64,000 bases of DNA from Kroppenstedtia eburnea (GCF_013282215.1 NZ_CP048103.1:2170001-2234000), one strand, 5' to 3'. Positions 28,623 through 36,633 are shown, counted from the stretch's first letter. Numbers and translations are program-made. Notes: generated by a model from the letters alone, not told the origin.

Positions 28623-28811
28623 ATGGCACGTCGTTGCTACATCACCGGCAAAGAGGGGCGCACCGGTAACCAGGTCAGCCACTCTCACCGGAAATCCCGT
28701 CGCAAATGGGGGGCCAACGTCCAAAAAGTTCGCATCTTGGTCGACGGCAAACCGAAGCGCGTCTATGTGAGCACCAAAGCTCTCAAATCGGGAAAAGTAA
28801 CCCGCGTCTGA
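28623..28811 (+). CDS. rpmB: 50S ribosomal protein L28
   Basis: This 62-residue basic protein begins [20 protein letters not shown] and ends [16 protein letters not shown]. There is one Cys and no CxxC pair, so it is the zinc-free form. It is on the plus strand, divergent from yloU, with AGGAGGTGGGGAAC in front. In B. subtilis rpmB also lies between spoVM and yloU; here a retron separates it from spoVM. Confidence 0.96.
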   Translation: MARRCYITGKEGRTGNQVSHSHRKSRRKWGANVQKVRILVDGKPKRVYVSTKALKSGKVTRV

Positions 28812-28825
28812 TCGCGGGTTTTAAC

Positions 28826-28861
28826 AAAGAAGCACCCCGTGGGGTGCTTCTTTGCTTTTTT
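28826..28861. terminator. Strong terminator of rpmB
   Basis: AAAGAAGCACCCC pairs perfectly with GGGGTGCTTCTTT and is followed by GCTTTTTT. It separates rpmB from the convergent reverse transcriptase gene, whose stop is at 28864. A weaker T-run on the other side may also serve that gene. Confidence 0.9.
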
Positions 28862-28863
28862 CT

Positions 28864-30321
28864 TTACGGGTGATCGCTCACCACTTTTGGATCCAGTCCG
28901 TACTTGCGGGCGATTCGCTTCACCTGCTCCCTGTAGGGGGCGGCGGCTTCTCCCCGGACCATCCCGATATAGCTGGTGTAGCCCTTGATATATTCCCAGA
29001 AATTCGGGTGATTATGGATATTCTGCCCTTCCAGACCCTTTTGTTCCACTTGGTGCAGGAGGGCCCGAAAGGCGCGCAACTCGCCACGGTTGAGATTGGG
29101 TTTTTCATTGACGATGATCCCGGTGACCGCCTGTCTGCGGGAGCTGCGAAGCACCCTGGTTTTCTCTTCATTCACCTCAAATCCTTCATACCGGACAATC
29201 CCCCGGGCTGTTCCCAGCAATGCCCCGATCCGCTTCACCCCGGAAGGCCAGCAGGAAAAGGTGAGATCATCAGCATAGCGGGTGTATGCAAAACCGTGGG
29301 AATCCGCCAACCCCAGCAACCGCTCGTCCAGCCGGCGGCACAGCAGATTGGTGATCGCCGGACTGGTGGGGGCTCCCTGGGGCAAATGGCGATCCCCCAG
29401 GGCGACATGGTAGATCCGGTCGTCAAATTCCACTTTCCGACGGGGCGGCTCGGTGCACAACAGGGCCAACAGCGTGCTGACCGCCGGACTGTAGCCGAGG
29501 GACTGATACATTCCCTTGACCCGGGGGTAATGGACGCTGGGGAAAAAATCTTTCAGATCCATTTTGATCACCGCTGCCTTCCCGACATGGTGGGCCGCGT
29601 TGTCCACTATGCTTTTCCCCCGGACAAACCCATAGGCGCAAGGGTGCACCTCCACCCGGTCCAACAGATGCGCCCGGATCCATTCCTGGGCCTGGCGCAG
29701 GTGTTTTTTGGGGGCGGAGAGGATCCGCTTTCCACCGCTTTTTTTGGGAATGGTGAAATGGTGATAATGGGAAATCGTGGCGGTGTCCCGGTGATAAGTC
29801 AACCATTTCAGACGTCCCAGCGGAATCTCCATCGCCTCCGCCAGCTCTTGGGGGGTATGAATCAGAGGCAACCCCGACTCCCTCAGTTTTTCCGCATCGC
29901 TGTCCAGGCGCTCCAGATCCCCGGAAAAACCTTCCCCCACATGGATCACATGTTGCTCCCGGTACTCCTTCCACCTGGCCTGGGCCTCGGCCCGCCGGCG
30001 AGCCCGCTCTTCCTTGCGTTGCGCACGCCGCCGTTTGCTTTCCTCGATCCGTTCCTGTCTCCGTTTTCGGATCATCGCCTCGAGGTCCCCCAACTTCCGG
30101 GTCTTTTCCTCCAGGGATTCCAATTCCTTTTTCAGTTGCGCCAGCTCTTTTTCTTCCTGTGCCTGTTTCTCCAATTCTTCAGGAGGGAGGGGCTCCTCCG
30201 ACCAGAAACCCATCCGGATCATTTCCCGCCGGATCACCTCGTCCCGGCCCTCCTGCATCACTCGTTCCAGCCACTCTTCACGGGAGAGGGGCTGTACTTC
30301 CCCATCATTTTTTTCCTGCAA
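28864..30321 (-). CDS. Retron reverse transcriptase with N-terminal coiled-coil extension
   Basis: A 485-residue reverse transcriptase. RT motifs are VIKMDLKDFFPSV (Asp255), LPQGAPTSPAITNLLC (314-328) and the catalytic YADD at 349-352. Two marks specific to retron RTs are present: NAxxH as NAAHH (241-245) and the VTG triplet (399-401, AVTGIIVNE). The first 125 residues are a charged, Glu/Arg-rich helical region, making it longer than the usual retron RT of about 300-350 residues. Translation starts at TTG 30321, nine bases after AGAGG and inside the last codons of the SWIM gene (17-base overlap). There is therefore no room for an msr-msd directly upstream; I find it before the first gene of the operon. 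Confidence 0.92.
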   Translation of the reverse strand: MQEKNDGEVQPLSREEWLERVMQEGRDEVIRREMIRMGFWSEEPLPPEELEKQAQEEKELAQLKKELESLEEKTRKLGDLEAMIRKRRQERIEESKRRRAQRKEERARRRAEAQARWKEYREQHVIHVGEGFSGDLERLDSDAEKLRESGLPLIHTPQELAEAMEIPLGRLKWLTYHRDTATISHYHHFTIPKKSGGKRILSAPKKHLRQAQEWIRAHLLDRVEVHPCAYGFVRGKSIVDNAAHHVGKAAVIKMDLKDFFPSVHYPRVKGMYQSLGYSPAVSTLLALLCTEPPRRKVEFDDRIYHVALGDRHLPQGAPTSPAITNLLCRRLDERLLGLADSHGFAYTRYADDLTFSCWPSGVKRIGALLGTARGIVRYEGFEVNEEKTRVLRSSRRQAVTGIIVNEKPNLNRGELRAFRALLHQVEQKGLEGQNIHNHPNFWEYIKGYTSYIGMVRGEAAAPYREQVKRIARKYGLDPKVVSDHP

Positions 30322-31987
30322 TGTTCACAACCTCTTTCCCCTGGGATCCGTTCATCCTCCGGCGGTAAAGGACCACCGTGGCCAGAATGTGCTCGCAAGG
30401 CCCCTGCATCAATTTGTTCTGCTTGAAAAAATAACAGTTACAGGCGGCTTGGACGATCCGACCGTCTCCGTCCAGCTGGACCTCCGGTTGGTGGGTTCGG
30501 GATCGGATGGTCACTTCCCCCTTGAGCAGGCTCCCATTTCCTTCTTCATTCACGGAGAGAAGCCGGGATCTGCCCTCTGCGATCAGCTTCTCCGCCTCTT
30601 TTTCCCGCGGATTGTTATATTTCAAATCATCGATGGGCAAGGGATCCCGGGTCAGCTCCCGCAACCGGAAACAGCCGGTCTCCAGATCAAACATCACCCG
30701 TCCCGCGTGGCACAGTTGACGGAGGGCGGACTGGGTCACCTCCGGGGAGAGTCCGGTGCGACGGGCCAACTCAGCGGAGGTGGCCGTTTTCCGCAGCTTC
30801 AGCTCGGCAAACACCCGGCCGCTGTCCATCGGAGAGACCGGGACGCCTCCCACCATCAGATCAAAATTTCCCGAGGCAGACCAATCATTTCTCGTCCAGC
30901 CGGAGAGTCCCAGTGTAAAGCTGACCCCACCCAGATCGGCGATGTAGAAACTGGGCATCCCCGTGCCGAGGAGATGAATCGTGACACTGCGGGCGAGGGG
31001 TAACAGCTTCTCCAACAGGAAGAGACGACGGCGGCCCCAGGTCCGGATCTCCCGGTCCACATCCCCTGTGTAGACGGTTTGGCTGAAGGTGAGCACTTCC
31101 CCCCAAGGGTCGATCACCACCTGGACGGGCTGCCCCGGCCGCAAGCGATAGCGGAGGGAGCGGGGACCCTGTTTTTCCCGGTTTCGCCGCAGGAAGGTGC
31201 ACAGATTGTAGATGTCGATGGGCTGGACCCGGAGGGAGACCGTCGGCAGACTCATCGCCGACTGCACCTGGAGAAAGCCGCGGATCCAACTTTCCGGCAC
31301 ATCGATTTTCTGCTCCTTGTACACTTCCCGCCCCTCTGTGGCCACTTCAAACCCTGCGGGATCGATCTGAAACTCGGTGGGTCGGTAGGTCCTCATCCGC
31401 AGCAATTCCCCATGCAGAGAGTCCGAAAAGTCGATATTGGTCGTCCCGTACTCAAATTCCGTCACATCCCGGAACATCTCTTCATGAACGGCCAATCGCC
31501 CGTAGGAAGACTCATCCTGGGAGAAGGCTTCAAAGAAAACCTGGTCCGGAGCGACAGTGATCACCGGATCGAGGACAAACCACCCCTCCTTGTCATGGGT
31601 GTAGAGATAATTGAAATACCGGCGCATCGCCTTGTGGTAATCCCGGTTCCTCACATCGATCCTCTGTTCCAACTCCCGGACACGGGTGTGAACCTCTTGC
31701 ATCCGGCTCACCCATTCCCGCTTGACTGACACTTGCTCCGCGATATCCTGGATGTACTGCTCCCGCACCCAGGCCTGGTAGGCGCTGTGATCCTTCGGCT
31801 TATACTTCAGATCGGAGACCACCACATCCCGCAGGGCGCTCATCGCATCCCGATACCGGATGGGATCGGCGATCCGCCCCCGGAAATAGGTGGGTTCCCG
31901 CCCCAGGTCCGGGGAAAAAGAGACCGTCGTCCCGCTGTCACCGTGACGGATCCGGCTCGGGTTTGCGTATACCTGTTGAAATTGCAT
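30305..31987 (-). CDS. Winged-helix and SWIM zinc-finger protein of the retron
   Basis: This protein of about 560 residues has a large alpha/beta N-terminal part of unknown fold. A winged helix follows at about 402-450 (ATSAELARRTGLSPEVTQSA), and a SWIM zinc finger lies near the C-terminus with CNC and, 12 residues on, CEH (about 516-533). The WH-SWIM pair suggests nucleic acid or protein binding. The start ATG 31987 follows GGGGGAG; a TTG just before it is also possible. It lies 13 bases after the HEAT-like gene and overlaps the RT gene, so all three are one operon. I recall that a retron class carrying HEAT and WH-SWIM proteins has been described, but cannot check it here. Confidence 0.85.
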   Translation of the reverse strand: MQFQQVYANPSRIRHGDSGTTVSFSPDLGREPTYFRGRIADPIRYRDAMSALRDVVVSDLKYKPKDHSAYQAWVREQYIQDIAEQVSVKREWVSRMQEVHTRVRELEQRIDVRNRDYHKAMRRYFNYLYTHDKEGWFVLDPVITVAPDQVFFEAFSQDESSYGRLAVHEEMFRDVTEFEYGTTNIDFSDSLHGELLRMRTYRPTEFQIDPAGFEVATEGREVYKEQKIDVPESWIRGFLQVQSAMSLPTVSLRVQPIDIYNLCTFLRRNREKQGPRSLRYRLRPGQPVQVVIDPWGEVLTFSQTVYTGDVDREIRTWGRRRLFLLEKLLPLARSVTIHLLGTGMPSFYIADLGGVSFTLGLSGWTRNDWSASGNFDLMVGGVPVSPMDSGRVFAELKLRKTATSAELARRTGLSPEVTQSALRQLCHAGRVMFDLETGCFRLRELTRDPLPIDDLKYNNPREKEAEKLIAEGRSRLLSVNEEGNGSLLKGEVTIRSRTHQPEVQLDGDGRIVQAACNCYFFKQNKLMQGPCEHILATVVLYRRRMNGSQGKEVVNIAGKK

Positions 31988-32000
31988 CAACTCTCCCCCT

Positions 32001-34670
32001 TCAGCTGTCTGACACCCGACCCAACGGAGTGTCCAGTCCCGGATGGCGCTCCGACAACCGGGTCAAGATCACCATCACCTTCTCAAAATCCCGCTTGCCG
32101 GCGTTCCGCAAGTAATCCTGCAACAGATGGACCGCCAACCGGGCCCGCTCCTCCCCGGCGGCGCCTTCCCGCCATAACAATTCCAAGGCCAGATCCTTCG
32201 CTTTTCGGCTCCCGTTGACCTGAAACAGAACCCGTCGGAAGAAGAGTTCCATCCCTTCCAGCCCCTTGGCCCCCCAATCCAGTTGACCCGCTTGCTCCAG
32301 GGCGAAGAGCTGAACTTCGGGAAAGGGGCTTTCCCCCAACCGCTGAACCAACTCCCGGCGATGGGGCCACATCCCGGGAAGGGCGGCCCACTGCAAACCT
32401 TGTTGCCGGACCTCGGGAAAGCTGCTGTCTGCCAGGCCGCAGACCAGATCCGGATCTGCCGCCTCTTCCGGCACCTCCGTCTCCATCCGCAAAAACACCC
32501 ACTCCCTGGTGTCCTCCCAGTCGGTTTCCGCCAGGTTGGCCCAGTCCCCGGAGGCCAGCTCCGACAACCGGTGTTCCAGCAGGCGGCGTCCCGTCTCCCT
32601 CGCCGCCGCCACCCGACTGTGAGCCAGGTCGAACAGAAGCTCCTTCGCCAGTGCATCCGGTGACGGATCCAGCTGATTCAGCAGCCGGACCCCCAATTCC
32701 TGCAAACCTGTGTCCGTGCTCTCCAACAGGGGAAGAATCCGTTCCATGGGCAAGGAATCCAGCTTCTCCCGGAAGAGGTTCTCCAATACTTCCTCCCGGA
32801 TCAGAATGCGAATGGGATCCGGCGTCTCCGGTTGCGTCATCCGGGCCCAGAGACGCCGGAACAGCTCGTCTCCGTGTTCCGACAGAAGTTGACTCCACTG
32901 CCACGAATATTCCCAACGGCAAAAGGTGTCCCGCACAAAATTAAGGTGATTGTCATCGGGAATGGAGAGCAGATCCATCACAAAATCCGCATCAAGGTGA
33001 AAGTGCCTGTATGGATAGCGAACCAGCTCCTGTGCCGATCCTCTCACCTTGGAGAGTTCACTGGACAAGAAGGGAAGCAATTCCCGAACCGGGAATTTCA
33101 CATTCGGTTCGTTTTTCAACAAAGACAGAACCGATGCCGCCAATTCCCGGGACGCGGCCACAGGTGACTCCAGCAGTTCCCCCGCCACTTCCAACAGCGG
33201 AAATCCCTTCAAGATCTCCACCAGCGCCTCTTCCTCCAGAAAGAACCGGAATCCATCCGGTGCCTCCATCAGTTCCGACAGAAAGTCCCGGTCAATCTGC
33301 CAGTGTTCCCGGTAAAGAACCAGCTGATTTTTGGCCACCACCCGGATCGTTTCATTTTCATGTTTTAAAAAGGGCAACAGATCCCGCTCCGTATAGGGAT
33401 GACGTTGGTAATGAATGCGGTACAACACTTCTGTCACCATCATCCGGTGCATATGGGATTTCCCTTTCAACAGCTGGGTGGCGATGTCCAGGGTGGAGAG
33501 GTGATGAAGAGGCGTCCCCAATACTTTGACCAACAGATCCGCCAACTCATGGGACACCTCCCCGTCCAACTCCGGAACCCGAATCAGCTTGTTCAGCACC
33601 AACCGGGTCAGCTCCAGGGATTGTTCCCAGGACCATCGGGAGACATTCCATTCCACAAAGGAGAACGCTTTGTTTCGGACTTCCGGATCCAGAGTCACCA
33701 GCATCTTCAGCAAAAAGGGCATCTCCGGCTGATCAGGGTTCATCCGGGCGATGATCTCATCGGCGGCAAAAGCCCTTTTGGCAGACTCCTTTGCTCTCAG
33801 CAACTCCAAAAAGACCTCGGAATCCAGTCCATCTATGTACCCCGGATTTCCTTTCTTCAGTGCCCGGATCGCAAACTGAATTACCGGCTTCGCTTTCCCG
33901 TGCACCAGGATATGCCACAGTCGCTCCGGCTCCCGGTCCCACAACTCCGGAAAGGCCTCCTCCCGCTCCTCCGGATACCTCTCCAACTCCGCCGCCGGCC
34001 GGTCGGCCAGTCTCCATTTCCGGTTCTCTTCACAGACAAACCGGGAACTGTTACGGTACAAAATCTGATTCAGCACATAAAAGTCCAGATAGCCCCCGAT
34101 CTGATCATCCCAGGTCTCCTGCCAATAAGGCCACTCGTCATTCGGAGCATAGTGGATCAAAACTTCCGCCGCCATCCGGGTGTAATCAGAGGCTCCCTCC
34201 CGACCCAGGTTGCGCAAGAACCGCCAGACCCGACGCCGGAGATAGAGAGCCGTCCGGTGGGAGTAGGGACGGCCGTAGGGACGGGAAGAGATATCGAACC
34301 GGTGTGCCAGTCTTCCCCAGATCTCCGCATCCCGCCGTCGCTCCGCCAGTTTGAAAACCGCCTTCAGGTAGCGGTATTGATCCTCAGTGAACCAATAATA
34401 CTTGCCCCTATTCATCCATTTCTGCAATGCCTGCCGGGCCAGGGGGCGACCGTCCAGATACAAGGTCCAGAACCAAGCCGGATGGGAATACCATTCGTGC
34501 CCACGCTCAAATTTGGTGAGAAAGTGACGACTCCCTTGATCCAACAGCGACTGAAACTCCTTTGACAAGGGCTCCACCGGCTCTTCCCGTTGCCACCAAG
34601 CCTCAAACTTTGTTTCCTCCCCCGTTTCCTCATCGGGAGCTTGTCCCTGTGGGGGATGCTGTTCATCCAT
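32001..34670 (-). CDS. Large alpha-helical (HEAT-like) retron accessory protein
   Basis: This 889-residue protein has no signal peptide or membrane helix. After a polar, acidic N-terminus and a Trp/Tyr-rich domain (about 40-200), the rest is a series of amphipathic helix pairs typical of HEAT/ARM solenoids, for example RELLPFLSSELSKVRGSAQE and DSSFPEVRQQGLQWAALPG. No nuclease or ATPase motif is seen. ATG 34670 has GGGAGGGAAGGGC in front. It is the first gene after the msr-msd RNA and its terminator. Assignment as HEAT is by pattern only. Confidence 0.75.
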   Translation of the reverse strand: MDEQHPPQGQAPDEETGEETKFEAWWQREEPVEPLSKEFQSLLDQGSRHFLTKFERGHEWYSHPAWFWTLYLDGRPLARQALQKWMNRGKYYWFTEDQYRYLKAVFKLAERRRDAEIWGRLAHRFDISSRPYGRPYSHRTALYLRRRVWRFLRNLGREGASDYTRMAAEVLIHYAPNDEWPYWQETWDDQIGGYLDFYVLNQILYRNSSRFVCEENRKWRLADRPAAELERYPEEREEAFPELWDREPERLWHILVHGKAKPVIQFAIRALKKGNPGYIDGLDSEVFLELLRAKESAKRAFAADEIIARMNPDQPEMPFLLKMLVTLDPEVRNKAFSFVEWNVSRWSWEQSLELTRLVLNKLIRVPELDGEVSHELADLLVKVLGTPLHHLSTLDIATQLLKGKSHMHRMMVTEVLYRIHYQRHPYTERDLLPFLKHENETIRVVAKNQLVLYREHWQIDRDFLSELMEAPDGFRFFLEEEALVEILKGFPLLEVAGELLESPVAASRELAASVLSLLKNEPNVKFPVRELLPFLSSELSKVRGSAQELVRYPYRHFHLDADFVMDLLSIPDDNHLNFVRDTFCRWEYSWQWSQLLSEHGDELFRRLWARMTQPETPDPIRILIREEVLENLFREKLDSLPMERILPLLESTDTGLQELGVRLLNQLDPSPDALAKELLFDLAHSRVAAARETGRRLLEHRLSELASGDWANLAETDWEDTREWVFLRMETEVPEEAADPDLVCGLADSSFPEVRQQGLQWAALPGMWPHRRELVQRLGESPFPEVQLFALEQAGQLDWGAKGLEGMELFFRRVLFQVNGSRKAKDLALELLWREGAAGEERARLAVHLLQDYLRNAGKRDFEKVMVILTRLSERHPGLDTPLGRVSDS

Positions 34671-34711
34671 GCCCTTCCCTCCCTGGAATCATCATCATCC
34701 CGGTGACCGGG

Positions 34712-34743
34712 ATAAAGAAAACCCGACCTTTCAAGGCCGGGTT
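34712..34743 (-). terminator. Terminator of the retron RNA
   Basis: AACCCGGCCTT pairs with AAGGTCGGGTT (one mismatch) around a two-base loop, followed by TTTCTTTATC on the minus strand. It lies between the a2 repeat and the first protein gene, so most transcripts would end here and the proteins would need read-through. Confidence 0.75.
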
Positions 34744-34795
34744 CCCTCCCATCCGTGTTCACTAAAATTCCATCGAGTCGGTTACGCCACTGAAC

Positions 34796-34881
34796 AGGCG
34801 CTGAGGTCACTGGTAGTGACAAAAGAGGCTGCGGCTACGCCTTTATAGGCAGCCGGGTCACTACCAGTGACCTCAGCGCCT
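34796..34881 (-). repeat. Perfect 25-bp inverted repeat, msd stem
   Basis: The two 25-base arms are exact inverse copies separated by 36 bases. Each arm itself holds the small palindrome GTCACTGGTAGTGAC or its inverse. The loop region contains a further GGCTGC/GCAGCC pairing. Confidence 0.9.
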
Positions 34882-34990
34882 ACCAAGTAAGGCGGAGCCG
34901 GGTGACGGATCTGGAACCGTCAACGCAAGTATGGCGGAACGCCATACAATCATGCTGAACAAGGATGGTCAATCAAATGATTTCATGTTA

Positions 34991-35020
34991 ATAATAAAGC
35001 AAACAAATATTCGATGTCAA
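34991..35020 (-). promoter_or_regulatory. SigA promoter of the retron RNA
   Basis: TTGACA (35015-35020) and TATTAT (34991-34996) lie 18 bases apart on the minus strand in an AT-rich stretch. Initiation near 34984 puts a1 about 16 bases into the transcript. Confidence 0.75.
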
Positions 35021-35054
35021 GCACTTTTTTAAAAGGTCGCAATTCCTCCGCAAC

Positions 35055-35084
35055 AATAAAAAGCGGCCGCTTGACGGCCGTTCC
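35055..35084 (-). terminator. Terminator downstream of spoVM
   Basis: CGGCCG pairs with CGGCCG around TCAAG, followed on the minus strand by CTTTTTATTG. It closes the rlmN-to-spoVM operon and separates it from the retron promoter. The 146 bases between it and spoVM hold no gene I can support. Confidence 0.75.
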
Positions 35085-35230
35085 TTTTGGTTCCCCGCGG
35101 TGGATACAGATGTGACACGGACCACGCCGCCGTTTTCCTCGTGGCAAGTCACCCGGGCGCCCGGGCGATAAAATGGATCATCAGTTCGACGCTTCCGATA
35201 ACCCCGGGCGGGGGGCACCAGGTCAGCCAC

Positions 35231-35314
35231 CTATTTTTCCTTCTGGAAAACACCCAATAGGGCTTTGACCATCCCGCCGAGGAACTTGGGAAGTTTGATG
35301 GTGTAAAATTTCAT
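35231..35314 (-). CDS. spoVM: Stage V sporulation protein SpoVM
   Basis: A 27-codon frame encodes MKFYTIKLPKFLGGMVKALL followed by GVFQKEK. It is nearly identical to the 26-residue amphipathic SpoVM of B. subtilis, which senses the convex forespore membrane and anchors SpoIVA during coat assembly. The start ATG 35314 has GGAGGAGGGAGCGGG upstream. It follows thiN as in Bacillus. The gene is too short for usual gene finders. Confidence 0.95.
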   Translation of the reverse strand: MKFYTIKLPKFLGGMVKALLGVFQKEK

Positions 35315-35428
35315 CCCGCTCCCTCCTCCTTCACCCTGTTGCTCACAAGGCGACGCATCACCCTGTCACTTATATATATTCTATAGAGAGGTCAAGGTGC
35401 CTAGAACAGGAAACAGGCCGCGCCCAAA

Positions 35429-36076
35429 TCAGTCGCGGCTCTCCACCACCAACAGCTTCCCGCGGCGGATGCGGATTTTCCCCCGTCTTGCCGTAAGCTC
35501 GTTGCTGATTCCCCTGGGATATTGACGATACAAGGAGGCATCACACAAAGGGTAGCGAAAACCCTCCAACGAGACACCTTCCACCCGCTCTGTCAGAGCG
35601 AGCAGGGAAACATAAGGGAAGGGGCCCCGCTCCAGCCACAATTCTTTTTCCGCTCCGGGATGAAGGCGAATCCGGTTGCTGGAGTTTTCAATCACCCCGG
35701 GGATCCCGGCCGCCTCGATCTTCTCCAACAGAAACAGGTTGGCCAGAGCATGGTCAAAACGCGCCCCGCCCAGAGCCCCCAAAACCAGAATCTCCTGTGC
35801 CCCTTCCGCGATGGCAGTCTCCACCGCATATTGGGTATCCGTCATATCTTTCTCCGCCGGCAGGCGCTTCACCGGGATACCCGCCTCTTTCAATAAACGG
35901 GGCACCCGGGGCCCCAGGGTGTCAAAATCCCCCACGGCCAGGTGAATGGGAAGGTTTGCCCGCCGGAGGGCCCGGACACCGCCGTCGACGGCCACCACCC
36001 GGTCCCCGGGCCGGATCGCTCCCAAATCCGCCCCTGCCAGTTCTCCCCCCGCCACCACCACCCAGCGGCTCTTCAT
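35429..36076 (-). CDS. thiN: Thiamine pyrophosphokinase
   Basis: ThiN makes thiamine pyrophosphate from thiamine and ATP. The 215-residue protein has VVVAGGELAGADL, the aspartate-rich substrate site GDFDTLG and KDMTDTQYAVETA, and GALGGARFDHALANL. The C-terminal beta-sandwich has the conserved YPRGISNEL. It overlaps thiT by four bases, so uptake and activation of thiamine are coupled. Confidence 0.95.
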   Translation of the reverse strand: MKSRWVVVAGGELAGADLGAIRPGDRVVAVDGGVRALRRANLPIHLAVGDFDTLGPRVPRLLKEAGIPVKRLPAEKDMTDTQYAVETAIAEGAQEILVLGALGGARFDHALANLFLLEKIEAAGIPGVIENSSNRIRLHPGAEKELWLERGPFPYVSLLALTERVEGVSLEGFRYPLCDASLYRQYPRGISNELTARRGKIRIRRGKLLVVESRD

Positions 36077-36621
36077 CCCGTCTGCACCAACCGGGGAGCT
36101 TTGGCGGCCAGCAGGGAGACGACCAGGATGGAGACCAGGATGTCGGGAATAATATAGGAGAGATTATACAGGACCGACCAAAGAACAGGAGAAAATTCCT
36201 TGGGAGCATAAGACCCAAACCAGACCACCCCCGACACGAAATGGGACAGAAACCGAAGCAAACCGGCCACTGTCACCCCCCAGGCAATCCGTCCCGTCCC
36301 GCTCCATCCCCCTGCCTCCCCTCTCACCGGAAACAGGCCGGCCATCCCCAGAGCCGCATAAGCCAAGGGATAATCCAGCACCACCTGAACGGGATGGGCG
36401 ATCAGCGGGTGGGTCATCAGGTTGAACAATCCGACCAACAATCCGCAAACCACTCCGGCAACCCACCCCCTGCGATAAGCCACCAGCACGATCGGCACCA
36501 TGGCCAGGCTGACGGAGCCTCCCTGGGGCCACAGGCGAAGGGCGACAAATACGCTGAGAATCGCCCCCACCCCTGCCATCACCGCGATTTCCGTCAGAGT
36601 GATCAGCCGTTTACGCTCCAT
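36073..36621 (-). CDS. thiT: Energy-coupled thiamine transporter ThiT
   Basis: ThiT is the substrate-binding membrane subunit of an ECF transporter. The 182-residue protein has six hydrophobic segments and the family features LRLWPQGGSVSLAMVPI and DYPLAYAALGMAGLF, followed by FLSHFVSGVVWFG. It lies between rpe and thiN; in B. subtilis thiT is elsewhere. I found no TPP riboswitch before it. ATPase and EcfT subunits would be supplied from another locus. Confidence 0.92.
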   Translation of the reverse strand: MERKRLITLTEIAVMAGVGAILSVFVALRLWPQGGSVSLAMVPIVLVAYRRGWVAGVVCGLLVGLFNLMTHPLIAHPVQVVLDYPLAYAALGMAGLFPVRGEAGGWSGTGRIAWGVTVAGLLRFLSHFVSGVVWFGSYAPKEFSPVLWSVLYNLSYIIPDILVSILVVSLLAAKAPRLVQTG

Positions 36622-36633
36622 TGGACCGCCTCC

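Larger units (their letters stand above)
34712..34984 (-). ncRNA. Retron msr-msd RNA
   Basis: On the minus strand an a1 repeat CCATCCTTGTTCA (34956-34968) is complementary, with one mismatch, to a2 TGAACACGGATGG (34749-34761). Directly after a1 comes AGC, whose G at 34955 is the expected branching guanosine. Then come two msr hairpins, TATGGCG-TTC-CGCCATA (34930-34946) and TGACGG/CCGTCA (34903-34922). Next is an msd foldback with a perfect 25-bp stem (34857-34881 with 34796-34820), itself closed by CGG-CGCC/GGCG-CCG. A terminator ends the RNA. These are the standard retron parts in the right order and strand. It lies upstream of the three-gene operon. Confidence 0.85.

Noticed and set aside
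28852-30426. 524-codon plus-strand frame opposite the reverse transcriptase
   Set aside because: The minus strand has the full RT motif set; the plus frame is an artefact of GC-rich codons.
34796-34881. The large inverted repeat as an insertion-sequence end or plain terminator
   Set aside because: It has no U-tract or target duplication, and its setting between a1/a2 repeats, msr hairpins and a retron operon explains it better as the msd stem.
34988-35230. 80-codon frame beginning right after the spoVM stop
   Set aside because: It runs through the spoVM terminator and into the retron promoter, has no ribosome site and resembles no protein.
36622-36633. TPP riboswitch before thiT
   Set aside because: Only 12 bases separate rpe and thiT, so there is no room for one.
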